From Leptolinea tardivitalis (GTDB lineage Bacteria > Chloroflexota > Anaerolineae > Anaerolineales > Anaerolineaceae), in assembly GCF_001050275.1 (NCBI RefSeq), contig NZ_BBYA01000003.1, forward strand, positions 1-64,000: a DNA stretch of 64,000 nt, in the 5' to 3' direction. The notes beneath the pieces were generated by a model. It was not told the DNA's origin. It made no database searches and saw only the letters and a program-made list of their open reading frames with translations. Made by a program: the position numbers and the translations under genes. Shown here piece by piece: positions 36,363-45,042 of the stretch. How positions within the stretch are numbered: the first letter of the stretch is position 1; every line of letters starts with the position of its first letter.

Positions 36363-37895
36363 CTATCCAACCATATCGTAGACTTCGTGCATCAGGTCGG
36401 AGTTGCGTTTGTAGAGTTCTTTGTAAATGGTGTGATATTTATCGTACATCTCGTAGGTAGATGTGTTCGGTTCAACTGTGCGGATGTCTTTCATCCAGCT
36501 TTTTACATCCTGGGCTGATTTGAAGGCACCCACACCGAGACCGGCCATAAAGGCATCACCATAAGAGGCGCCAAAGGTGACCGCCGGTACCTGCTGGGCG
36601 ATCTTGCAGATATCGCTGGTCGCTTGCAGCCAGATGGGATTCTTTGTGCCGCCGCCGACCGCCACAACCTCGGTGATCTTGGCATTGAGACCGCGCATAA
36701 AGTCAAAGTTATGGCGCACACTGTGGCCAATCCCCTCGACCGCCGCCCGGAACATATGTCCGCGGGAATGAGCCAGAGTGAGACCGAAATACATACCGCG
36801 GGCGCGCGGGTCATTGATGGGAGTGCGTTCGCCGCTGAAATACGGCAGAACGAGCAGACCTTCTGCACCGGCCGGGATAGCCTGGGCTTCTTTGACCAGT
36901 TCGCCGTACGCGTTGGCGCCGCCGGCTGTTTCTGCTGCCACTAGGTCTTTACCGACCTGATCGCGGAACCAACGGGTCAGGGAACCGCTGGTGGCCATGC
37001 CGGCAATGGAGCAGTAGGTGCCGGGAAGGATATACGGATTGCACCAAAGCTGCGTATCGGTGACGGGTTTATCCAGCACAAGCAGGACGATGATGGTGGA
37101 ACCATACATCATCATGACCTGACCGGGGTTGGTCACACCGACAGACACGGCTTCTGAAACGGCATCCACAGCGCCGACAATCACCGGAGTGCCTTCGGCC
37201 AGGCCGGTTTCAGCGGCGGCCTTCTTGGTGACTTTACCGGCGATATCCGGGCACCAACCGGGTTCAGGCAGGCGGCCAATTTCGCAGATGTCTTTTGTCA
37301 ATTCATCGCTGTAGCAGTTCTTTTTCAGATCATAGAGCGGCATGGTGAAACCGGCCGTCATGTGGTCAATACGGAAATTTCCGGTAAGGCGGGCAACCAG
37401 GAAACTGGAGGCGGTAAGGAATTTATAGGCTTTCTTGTAAACTTCCGGCTCATTCTTCTTAAGCCAGAGGATTTTCGGTCCGGCTGACTGGGCGGAAAGG
37501 TCCATACCGCTGAAGTTGAAGATTTTTTCTTTGCCGATGCGGTCATTCAATTCGTTAATTTCTGCATAGGCACGGGTATCTACGCCGTAGAGGATACCGT
37601 TGCGCAACGGATTGGCGTCTTTATCAACCGGAAGAACACAGGCGCCAATGGCACTGGCGCCAACGCCCAGAATTTCGCTTGGTTTGATGCCGGTCACTTC
37701 GATCAGTTTATGGGTAAGTGTGCAAAAATCACCCCACCACACTTTTTCCGGGTCGTGTTCAGCCAGCCCCTGGCGGGGAATGATGATGGTGTGGGGACAA
37801 ACCTGTACGGATACAACTTTCCCTTCCATATCCGTAAGGACACCTTTGGATTCGTATGTGCCAATATCTATACCGAGTAAATATCCTTTTGACAT
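36363..37895 (-). CDS. FGGY-family carbohydrate kinase (xylulokinase-like)
   Basis: This 510-residue kinase has the N-terminal phosphate-binding GIDIGTYESKGVL, a central GAVDAVSEAVSVG block and the C-terminal VAVGGGTKNPIWLQATSDI signature. FGGY kinases phosphorylate pentoses, glycerol or gluconate. Length and motif context favour xylulokinase or a related pentulose kinase, but the substrate cannot be read from sequence. The aldo/keto reductase gene lies 20 bp upstream on the same strand and is probably in the same operon, suggesting a sugar or polyol route. Confidence 0.85.
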   Translation of the reverse strand: MSKGYLLGIDIGTYESKGVLTDMEGKVVSVQVCPHTIIIPRQGLAEHDPEKVWWGDFCTLTHKLIEVTGIKPSEILGVGASAIGACVLPVDKDANPLRNGILYGVDTRAYAEINELNDRIGKEKIFNFSGMDLSAQSAGPKILWLKKNEPEVYKKAYKFLTASSFLVARLTGNFRIDHMTAGFTMPLYDLKKNCYSDELTKDICEIGRLPEPGWCPDIAGKVTKKAAAETGLAEGTPVIVGAVDAVSEAVSVGVTNPGQVMMMYGSTIIVLLVLDKPVTDTQLWCNPYILPGTYCSIAGMATSGSLTRWFRDQVGKDLVAAETAGGANAYGELVKEAQAIPAGAEGLLVLPYFSGERTPINDPRARGMYFGLTLAHSRGHMFRAAVEGIGHSVRHNFDFMRGLNAKITEVVAVGGGTKNPIWLQATSDICKIAQQVPAVTFGASYGDAFMAGLGVGAFKSAQDVKSWMKDIRTVEPNTSTYEMYDKYHTIYKELYKRNSDLMHEVYDMVG

Positions 37896-37915
37896 GACGT
37901 CATCTCCTGAAAAAA

Positions 37916-38887
37916 TTACTGTTTTAATTTGGAATCGCGTTCCAATAAATACCCATCGATTTCCTTGATCTCATCCGGTGTAAGGCGGGGAATGATGGTT
38001 GTTTCTTTGATTTGTTCTGCCCGGCGTGCTCCGGCAATGGCAGCCGTCACTTCAGATCTGCGCAAAACCCAGGCAATAGCCAATTGCGACAGGTTGCAGC
38101 CTTTTCTATCAGCAATCGGCCGCAATTTATCCACAAACTCCACATTGATGCTGAACTCCGGTTCCTGGAAAAGGGATGATTTGGTGCGGCGCCAATCATT
38201 GGCTGGCAGAGTGTTGAGATAATCTTTATTAAACTTTCCAGCCAGCATCCCTGATTCAATGGGGCTGTATACCACGACACCGATTTTGTTCGCCGCGCAA
38301 TATGGAAGCAATTCTGCTTCGATATCGCGGCGCAGCATGCTGTAAGGCGGTTGATTAGAAGCCACCGGATGAATGGACTGGAGGCGTTTCAATTGGGCAA
38401 CAGAGAAATTGGATACACCCAGGTAGCGCACTTTACCCTCCTGAACCAGCCGGGTCATTTCTCCCCAGGCTTCTTCAATATCAGGTTCCGGGTCAGGCCA
38501 GTGGATTTGCCAGAGGTCAATCACATCGGTTTGCAGGCGGCGCAGACTATCTTCACATTCCTTACGGATGCTCCAGCTTTTTAACCGCCCAAACACTTCG
38601 CCAGTTTCCTCATTCCATCCGCGTCCACATTTTGTCGCAATAATCACCTTGCTGCGGCGGTCTTTGATGGTGCGGGCTACCACCTCTTCGGCATGCCCCA
38701 ATCCATAACAGGCGGCTGTATCAATCCAATTGACTCCCTGGTCAAAGGCAGCATGAATCGTACGGATCGATTCTTCGTCGTCAGTGACCCCCCAACCCCA
38801 TTCCCAACGAGCTCCGCCAATGATCCAGGTGCCTATACCTACTTCGGAAAGCTGCAGGTCAGTATACCCAAGTCGCCGGTACTTCAT
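37916..38887 (-). CDS. Aldo/keto reductase
   Basis: This 323-residue TIM-barrel oxidoreductase has the catalytic tetrad visible as WIDTAACYG (Asp, Tyr), ATKCGRG (Lys) and QIHWPDPE (His). NADPH-binding segments near GVVVYSPIESGML and AIAGARRAEQI are typical. It resembles the subgroup of general sugar and aldehyde reductases. The downstream FGGY kinase gene suggests it reduces or oxidises a sugar that the kinase then phosphorylates. No closer substrate call is justified. Confidence 0.88.
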   Translation of the reverse strand: MKYRRLGYTDLQLSEVGIGTWIIGGARWEWGWGVTDDEESIRTIHAAFDQGVNWIDTAACYGLGHAEEVVARTIKDRRSKVIIATKCGRGWNEETGEVFGRLKSWSIRKECEDSLRRLQTDVIDLWQIHWPDPEPDIEEAWGEMTRLVQEGKVRYLGVSNFSVAQLKRLQSIHPVASNQPPYSMLRRDIEAELLPYCAANKIGVVVYSPIESGMLAGKFNKDYLNTLPANDWRRTKSSLFQEPEFSINVEFVDKLRPIADRKGCNLSQLAIAWVLRRSEVTAAIAGARRAEQIKETTIIPRLTPDEIKEIDGYLLERDSKLKQ

Positions 38888-39048
38888 CCAAAAATCCTCC
38901 AGAAGAAAATGGGAAAGAAGTTTGAGTGAGATTGAATGTGCTTATTATAGTATTTGTTTGTTTGAACAGAGTCAAAGAATCAAAGAAACAAAAAGCAATT
39001 CATAGATGATTATAGATGAAGTTTTTCTTCCTGAGGAAGAGATGAATG

Positions 39049-40953
39049 TCACATCTCGGTGGAAAGGGTTTCCCACTTTTGCATCTGGTCTTCCAGTTCT
39101 TTTTGAATCTGATTGAACCGGTTCCCCAGATCAAGCACTTTTTGAGAATCAACCGGCGGATTTTCAAGTTGACGGCTGATGGCATCCAACTCTTTTTCAA
39201 GATCAGAAATACGGGCTTCTAATCTTTTCATGGTTTCCTGCTGTTTGTGGCTTGGACGTGAGGATTTCGCCTTTGGTGATAATGTGTTTGCAGCAGGAGA
39301 TGCAGCCTTTTTTCCGGTCTCAATTTTGTTTATGTTTTCTTTTTCCTGGCGGCGAAAGGCGGCATATTCACTGTAGGTACCGGGAAACACCTTCATGACC
39401 CGTTCATCGGGTAACACATCCCATATTTGAGTGGCCAGAGCGTCGATGAGGTAGCGGTCGTGTGAAACCAGCAGGATGGTGCCGTCAAAATCTTGTAAAA
39501 CTTCCTGAAGAGCATCCTGAGATGACAGGTCAAGGTGGTTGGTTGGTTCATCAAGCAGTAGCAGGTTGGCGCCGCTTAATGCCAGACAGGCCAGAGCCAG
39601 CCGTCCGCGTTCACCACCGGAAAGAAGGGAGACTTGCTTGAAGACATCATCACCGGTGAAAAGAAATTTCGCCAGATAGTCACGCACTTCACCCGGCAGC
39701 ATTTTGGGAGCTGACCGGTTGATTTCTTCTATTAATGTGTTATTCGGGTTCAGACCTTCGTGTGCCTGGGCAAAATACCCAATCTTGAGACTGGCACCCA
39801 TTTCAGCTTCCCCTGCCAGAGGAGCAAGCTGACCGAGCAAGGTTTTCAACAGGGTGGTTTTACCTGCCCCATTTGGGCCGATGACAGCCGCACATTCTCC
39901 ACGCAGCAGGATCAGATCAGGTACAACAAACAGCGGCCGACCTTCATCGGCATAGCCGACTGAAAGGCCGGTTGTCTTGATGACCAGGTCTCCGGAACGG
40001 TTGGTTGGAGTCAACCGCAGGTGAAGGGCATCACTGGTCATTGGCCGGTCCAGTTTCTTTTCTTCCAGGAACCTTTCGAGACGTTTCAATCGTCCCTGTG
40101 CCTGCCGGGTGTTCTGACCCGCCATGTTGCGCCGGATGTATTCTTGTTCTTTCTGGATGAATTCCTGCTGGGCTTCCACCTCTTTCAGCAGGCGGATACG
40201 GCGTTCCTCGCGTTGCTGCTGGTAGGCGGAATAATTGCCGTGGTAGGTTTCAAAACCATTGTCCATTTCCCAGATGGTGTCAGCCACCTGATCCAGGAAG
40301 AAGCGGTCATGTGAAATGACAAGCACAGCCCCTGAAAAATCCTTTAGTGTATTTTCCAGCCATTCCAATGCGGCGATATCCAGATGGTTGTTAGGCTCGT
40401 CAAGCAGTAAAAGATCAGGTTGACTGAGCAGCAGGCGTGCCAGCAGGGCGCGGGTTTTCTGGCCGCCAGAAAGCTGGTTGAGTGGACGCCGGGCATCTTC
40501 ATCAGAGAAACCCAGTCCGGTCAACGTTTGATGAATCCAGGTTTCATATATATAGCCGCCGGCCACCTCATATTCATGCTGAAGACGACCGTATGAATCC
40601 AGTAGATCAACCGGGGCATCCGGTTTGCTCATGGCTTCTTCCAGCCGATGCAATTCTTTTTGCCTGGCCAGAAGGTTTTCGAAAGGTTTCAGGCATTCCT
40701 GCCAGAGGGTTTGCTCGCCATCCAGGTTGGCTTCCTGGGGGAGATACCCTGTACGCAGGCCGCGAGCACGAAAGACAGAACCTGTGCTGGCATCTTCTTC
40801 CCCGATGATGATGCGCAGTAAAGTGGTCTTACCTACACCATTGGGGCCGACCAGTCCAACCCGGGCTTTTTCCGGCAGGCTCACAGTGATATCAGTAAAC
40901 AGGTCAACAGCGCCGAAGGATTTCCCCAGGCGCTCGATAGTGAGTAAAGGCAT
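39049..40953 (-). CDS. ABC-F family ATPase
   Basis: This 634-residue protein has two ABC domains in tandem and no membrane segments: Walker A GPNGVGKTTLL and GPNGAGKTTLL, signatures LSGGQKTRALLARL and LSGGERGRLALAC, and Walker B LLLLDEPNNHLD and LLLLDEPTNHLD. The linker between them (QQREERRIRLLKEVEAQQEF) is the ribosome-contacting region of the family, and a coiled coil ends the protein (about residues 565-630), as in Uup-type members. ABC-F proteins act on the ribosome E site, in translation control or antibiotic protection. No resistance gene context is seen. Confidence 0.92.
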   Translation of the reverse strand: MPLLTIERLGKSFGAVDLFTDITVSLPEKARVGLVGPNGVGKTTLLRIIIGEEDASTGSVFRARGLRTGYLPQEANLDGEQTLWQECLKPFENLLARQKELHRLEEAMSKPDAPVDLLDSYGRLQHEYEVAGGYIYETWIHQTLTGLGFSDEDARRPLNQLSGGQKTRALLARLLLSQPDLLLLDEPNNHLDIAALEWLENTLKDFSGAVLVISHDRFFLDQVADTIWEMDNGFETYHGNYSAYQQQREERRIRLLKEVEAQQEFIQKEQEYIRRNMAGQNTRQAQGRLKRLERFLEEKKLDRPMTSDALHLRLTPTNRSGDLVIKTTGLSVGYADEGRPLFVVPDLILLRGECAAVIGPNGAGKTTLLKTLLGQLAPLAGEAEMGASLKIGYFAQAHEGLNPNNTLIEEINRSAPKMLPGEVRDYLAKFLFTGDDVFKQVSLLSGGERGRLALACLALSGANLLLLDEPTNHLDLSSQDALQEVLQDFDGTILLVSHDRYLIDALATQIWDVLPDERVMKVFPGTYSEYAAFRRQEKENINKIETGKKAASPAANTLSPKAKSSRPSHKQQETMKRLEARISDLEKELDAISRQLENPPVDSQKVLDLGNRFNQIQKELEDQMQKWETLSTEM

Positions 40954-41030
40954 GGTGTTATTTTAATGGGAAAAACCGATGAATCGTGCCTTTGTTTGAA
41001 TGGTTTTCCGCCAATCTTGAGAAAAACACA

Positions 41031-41054
41031 GGTGGCATCGCATTTGATCCCACC
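41031..41054. repeat. GGTGGGATC-type palindrome left of the R-M cassette
   Basis: GGTGGCATC and GATCCCACC arms (one mismatch) are separated by 6 bp. CCACCATGACC at its right edge is shared with the copy at 16227-16250. The 75-bp direct repeat starts at 41057. Confidence 0.65.
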
Positions 41055-41056
41055 AT

Positions 41057-41131
41057 GACCGGAGTTGATATTCCTATGCCGGTAGGGATGTGGTTAGGTA
41101 CCGGATTTTGAGCGTGGTGGGTTGAACGCAC
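41057..41131. repeat. 75-bp direct repeat, left copy
   Basis: It begins GACCGGAGTTGATATTCC and ends GGTGGGTTGAACGCAC. It matches 42915-42990 except for one inserted T in the right copy. Its right end lies one base from the stop codon of the restriction endonuclease gene. Confidence 0.9.
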
Positions 41132-41132
41132 C

Positions 41133-41873
41133 CTATAGTTTATAGATGGATGAATTAAATTCTACAAGTCTCTCCCAATCAATATCACCATTTTCTTTGC
41201 AAAAATTATTCGCAAAAGTCCTGGTGAATTTGTTTATCATCTGAGCATATGATGCCTGGAATTCATCATTTCTTTCTTTTGCTTTATGTCCCAATGGTTC
41301 GATTATTTCCAGATAAAGCTGATCATTACCGGAAATAAACTCCCAGAACTTCTGCCCGCAATACTTGAAATAATCACCCTTATCTGGTTTATTATCTCGC
41401 CCATAGCAACAGCCATTTATGGCTTTTATTACCAGGTTTGAATTACTGGTTCTTAATGCCTTTTGTGCTGTTTTGAAATCATCTTTCATTTTTTGAATTT
41501 GCGATGAATTCCCCCAATTTGGGCCGGATTTAATTGTAACGATATGCCGAAATCCTTCCATATCAAATTCAAGGTCAATTCCTGTGATTCCAGATTTCCA
41601 TCCACCATAAACCTGACCATTGATGAATATGGCCAGACCTTCCAACCAATCGCCGAATATTGTCTCTTCATTGGATGAGATATGCGCGTCTACCAGGGTT
41701 TTCACAATTTGTTCTGATGTAAGTACATTTTTTGCTTTAAACAAGTAAGGATTTTTTCTCTTCAATACATCTGTCAGTTTCAGACTGTCAATACTTTGAA
41801 TGCGTTTCTGGTGGAATACACCTATATGTTGTTCAACATAACTTGATACATCATTCAGGTTTACCGGCTTCAT
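41133..41873 (-). CDS. Type II restriction endonuclease, PmeII-like family
   Basis: This is a 246-residue protein. The segment KNPYLFKAKNVLTSEQIV and the core TGIDLEF...HIVTIKSGPNWGNSSQ fit the PmeII/EcoO109I-like family, with Asp in GIDLEF and the Lys in IKSG as the likely PD-(D/E)xK metal and catalytic site. It would cut DNA at the site protected by the neighbouring methyltransferase, whose gene lies immediately upstream and overlaps by 23 bp. The recognition site cannot be read. The gene is AT-rich and bracketed by direct repeats, pointing to acquisition. Confidence 0.75.
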   Translation of the reverse strand: MKPVNLNDVSSYVEQHIGVFHQKRIQSIDSLKLTDVLKRKNPYLFKAKNVLTSEQIVKTLVDAHISSNEETIFGDWLEGLAIFINGQVYGGWKSGITGIDLEFDMEGFRHIVTIKSGPNWGNSSQIQKMKDDFKTAQKALRTSNSNLVIKAINGCCYGRDNKPDKGDYFKYCGQKFWEFISGNDQLYLEIIEPLGHKAKERNDEFQASYAQMINKFTRTFANNFCKENGDIDWERLVEFNSSIYKL

Positions 41874-42744
41874 AATTCCCCTTTTCTTCCAATAGCCTTG
41901 GCTGCAATTTATTCCTTACCATTTCGCAGTATTCAGGAACAATATCAATACCAATGGCATTTCGATTCATCCTGTTCGCCACAAACACCGTCGTCCCTGA
42001 GCCCATAAAAGGATCCAACACTACATCATTTTCTTTTGTGAAAAGCTTGATGAACCATTCTGGCAATTCTTCCGGGAACGCAGCGCTGTGGTTCTTATTG
42101 GAACATTCTGTAGCCAAATGGAGCACATTGGTCGGATATGCTTTGGTTCTATTCAACCAGTTGGAGATGTTCTTGCCAAAGCCGCTTCCCACCCTGGAAT
42201 TATCGCGGGTTTTGTCTGTTTCAGAGAGGTTTTTTAGACGCGAATTGGCCCAATCGCCAATGGGTACCATGACCTCATCCTGATACATGGAAAACGATTT
42301 GTTTTTATTGAATTGCAGCAGACGTTCCCATGCATCACGAAATCGGTTAGGCCACTTTCCGGGATAACTGTTCTTTTTATGCCAGATAAATTCTTCTGTC
42401 CATAGCCATCCCTGCTTTCGCATCTCAAGTATTAATTCAATGACATACGTGCTTCTTTCACCATCCACTACTTTTTCTTTTATATTAAGAATAAAGGTTC
42501 CGGTTGGCTTTAAAACGCGAAGTAATTGTTCGGAAATCGGCAAAAACCATTCTACATATTTGTCATGACTGATGCCGCCATAAGTGTTTTTACGCTGGTC
42601 GGCATACGGCGGTGAGGTGACGATCAGATCTACACAATTATCCGGTAGGAGTTTTAATTGTTCCTTGCTGTCTCCGTTCAGGATATTTGCAGATATGGCC
42701 AAATACGGACTGGTTTGAGTTCTAAATGAAAATTCGGTTTCCAT
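41851..42744 (-). CDS. Type II DNA methyltransferase (SPPY motif, probably N4-cytosine)
   Basis: This 297-residue beta-class methyltransferase has catalytic TSPPYADQRK near residue 45 and the SAM motif DPFMGSGTTVFVANR near residue 245. Ser-Pro-Pro-Tyr favours N4-cytosine methylation, but this is not decisive. It precedes the restriction gene in the operon and would be made first, as expected for host protection. It is clearly related in layout to the methyltransferase at 58824-59720 (shared NSRVGSGFGK/NSSNESGFGR and LNIK-DKV type segments). Confidence 0.85.
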   Translation of the reverse strand: METEFSFRTQTSPYLAISANILNGDSKEQLKLLPDNCVDLIVTSPPYADQRKNTYGGISHDKYVEWFLPISEQLLRVLKPTGTFILNIKEKVVDGERSTYVIELILEMRKQGWLWTEEFIWHKKNSYPGKWPNRFRDAWERLLQFNKNKSFSMYQDEVMVPIGDWANSRLKNLSETDKTRDNSRVGSGFGKNISNWLNRTKAYPTNVLHLATECSNKNHSAAFPEELPEWFIKLFTKENDVVLDPFMGSGTTVFVANRMNRNAIGIDIVPEYCEMVRNKLQPRLLEEKGNYEAGKPE

Positions 42745-43073
42745 ATTTGCTTCTTCTGATCAATTATAAAGAATGGAATATGTATATCTATCATAATTCA
42801 TAAATCGATTAAGTTTGCAATCCATATGCAATATTATTCTTAATCAGGATCATCTATCATCGTAAAAAAACAGATGGATCAAATAGATGAAAATGCAATT
42901 AAAAGTCTGGCATAGACCGGAGTTGATATTCCTATGCCGGTAGGGATGTGGTTAGGTACCGGATTTTTGAGCGTGGTGGGTTGAACGCACTTCCAGGCAA
43001 GCAATAACCCTTCGAATGGTCGTGATAAATGCAACTACGTTTAACCCACCCTGTTGTTTTTCTTCCTAACTTC
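42745..43073. repeat. Interval with the right 75-bp direct repeat
   Basis: The right copy of the direct repeat is at 42915-42990. Beyond it, CGTTTAACCCACC (43038-43050) is an imperfect inverted copy of the repeat's GGTGGGTTGAACG, so the element can fold. The AT-rich part 42745-42914 shows no gene; it should hold the promoter of the R-M operon, but no convincing -35/-10 pair was seen. Confidence 0.7.
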
Positions 43074-44342
43074 TTACTCGCCGAAGATGCTTGAAATAAT
43101 GGTGTGCAGGCGGCGTTCCAGCATGGTGTACGAAAAATGCCTCTGCCCCAGTAGATAATTATGTTCTGCCATCTCTGCAGCTAGAGATGGATTTTGCAGC
43201 ACCCGTCGGGCTGTTTCCACTGTTTCCTGGGTGATATACCCGTCAAATTCAATCACACGGAATCCTTTGGGACGGATATCATAATTAAAGATGGAATAAT
43301 TATTCACCAGCACCGGACGCCGGTAATAAATGGCTTCTAAAAAGGCATTCCCAAACCCTTCGAAGTCTGATGGATAGGTGACCAGAGCTGCCTGGGGGTA
43401 GACATCGTTCAACGTATAGATGTTGCGGCCGTCTTCGGTTAATCCCCGTTTTTCCTTGATGATATCGGCAATAAACAGGGTTGGCACACCCAGCCGCTCG
43501 GCATATTCGCGGATGAATTTCTCATATTCATAACCTTCGTCTCCCGAGGCATGGGAAATCACCAGACGCGCATCCAGAAACAACCGGCTGACCAGTTCTA
43601 TGGCATGTTCGATACCTTTGCGTTGCACAATGCGGGTTGGTTGAAGGATGAGGTATTCACTGGCATCCAATCCAAGGTCACGGCGGACTTTTTTGGCGTA
43701 ATCATCCGGCGGCGGCGGGGGATGATCAAAATCCATCACATTGGGGATGAGCGTGCTCGATATCCCGGTGCGCAATGCCAGTTGGTTCGATGCCGAGGAA
43801 TTGATCACCACATGACGGATGGTGGGCATGTGCGGCGGGAAGACAGAGTTGAGAATATCCCACACGCAATTGGTGAGGAAACGCTTGCGCTCCCAGAACA
43901 TATCATGGTGATGACCGATCACAGGGAATCCGGTCTCTGCGATGAGTTCCGCAAGTGCCATTCCCAGTGGGATGTGAATGGGAATGGCCTGAACATTTTC
44001 AGTGATCAACAGGTTCAGGTCAAACTGGCTGATAAACCGGTAAAGCTCATCTTTCAGATGATTTTTCAGGGAATGGATCCGGCGGGTGATATCCGGCGGA
44101 CGGATGGGTGATGAATACACTACCCGGTTAATGGAGGCATTATCTGGATGTTGAAAGAAGGCTTCGGGAACCACCATGCTGACATCTGCCGGTCTGTCGC
44201 ATATACCGGCAAAGTAGAAACACTGGTGCCCATTCTTTTCCAGAACAGCCGCCCATTTTTCGGTTTCCAGAGATACGCCGTCTGTCCCTTCAAACCGGGT
44301 GGAAATAAAACCAATTCTTAATGAACGATCCCAGGTAAGCAT
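43074..44342 (-). CDS. Family-4-type glycosyltransferase, resembles mannosylglucosylglycerate synthase
   Basis: This 422-residue retaining GT-B enzyme has the N-terminal FISTRFEGTDGVSLETEKWA, GHHHDMFWERKRFL in the acceptor half, LQPTRIVQRKGIEHAIELV at the donor domain and a final YPSDFEGFGNAFLEAIYY with the E-x7-E motif. From memory, this HHHD...WERKRFL context is that of the mannosylglucosylglycerate synthase-type family. Placement after gpgS and a phosphatase gene supports a role in extending glucosylglycerate. The sugar donor is not proven. It is the last gene of the operon, 94 bp after the phosphatase. Confidence 0.7.
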   Translation of the reverse strand: MLTWDRSLRIGFISTRFEGTDGVSLETEKWAAVLEKNGHQCFYFAGICDRPADVSMVVPEAFFQHPDNASINRVVYSSPIRPPDITRRIHSLKNHLKDELYRFISQFDLNLLITENVQAIPIHIPLGMALAELIAETGFPVIGHHHDMFWERKRFLTNCVWDILNSVFPPHMPTIRHVVINSSASNQLALRTGISSTLIPNVMDFDHPPPPPDDYAKKVRRDLGLDASEYLILQPTRIVQRKGIEHAIELVSRLFLDARLVISHASGDEGYEYEKFIREYAERLGVPTLFIADIIKEKRGLTEDGRNIYTLNDVYPQAALVTYPSDFEGFGNAFLEAIYYRRPVLVNNYSIFNYDIRPKGFRVIEFDGYITQETVETARRVLQNPSLAAEMAEHNYLLGQRHFSYTMLERRLHTIISSIFGE

Positions 44343-44436
44343 GTCCCACTCCCCTTCGTTAAAGAATGTGAGATATCTTGAGCCTGAAAGTATTATAGAG
44401 TTTTTTTAATAGGAAGAATACTGCCTGTCAGCGGGA

Positions 44437-45003
44437 TCAGGCAGGAGGATTCCATTCGATGACTTCGGCTGTGGCATTTTCCTGGATGTGTGAATAGACC
44501 GTTTCCATTGGATACCCGCGAGCCTGACACAGGATCGTGGCAATCGCCAGTCCGTGGGCAATCAACAACACAGGCCTTGTGTACTTCTGGCGGGAAATCT
44601 CATCTACACAATCTCTGAATCGTTCGGCCAGCTCAGCAACCGATTCACCCCCCGGCAGGCGAGACTCTACCGGATTGCGGGTGCGGTCGGCCAGGGCACC
44701 TTCAAATTTCTGGATGACATCTGAAAACAGCATGCCTTCCACTTGTCCCTGAGAAATTTCCCGCAAGCGTTTATCAAAGGTGATGGGCAGGTTGACGACC
44801 CGGGCTATTATCTCCGCTGTCTGGCGGGCGCGCATCAGATCGCTTGAATAGATGGCGCTGAAGGGCTTTCCCCGCAGGGTTTCCGCCAGCGACTGAGCCT
44901 GCTTAAGGCCGGTTTCATTTAATGGAACATCCAACTGTCCCTGCAGGCGGCCTTCCAGATTCCAATCTGTTTGCCCGTGGCGAACCAGCCAGATTTCTGT
45001 CAT
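44437..45003 (-). CDS. Histidine phosphatase superfamily protein, candidate GpgP
   Basis: This 188-residue phosphatase has the RHG motif IWLVRHGQTDWN with the phospho-accepting His, the SDLMRARQTAEI segment and the second catalytic His in LIAHGLAIA. Alone it could be any broad phosphatase or phosphoglycerate mutase-like enzyme. It lies 39 bp downstream of gpgS. In mycobacteria glucosyl-3-phosphoglycerate phosphatase belongs to this same superfamily, so removal of phosphate from glucosyl-3-phosphoglycerate is a good inference. The ATG at 45003 is preferred over one at 45009. Confidence 0.8.
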   Translation of the reverse strand: MTEIWLVRHGQTDWNLEGRLQGQLDVPLNETGLKQAQSLAETLRGKPFSAIYSSDLMRARQTAEIIARVVNLPITFDKRLREISQGQVEGMLFSDVIQKFEGALADRTRNPVESRLPGGESVAELAERFRDCVDEISRQKYTRPVLLIAHGLAIATILCQARGYPMETVYSHIQENATAEVIEWNPPA

Positions 45004-45042
45004 TACCATCTCGAAACGATTAAGATTTACCGGAAACCCGCC

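Noticed and set aside
40954-41030. Possible gene in the gap between ABC-F and the R-M cassette
   Set aside because: The interval is short and non-coding; the recognisable content is the palindrome and direct repeat that follow.
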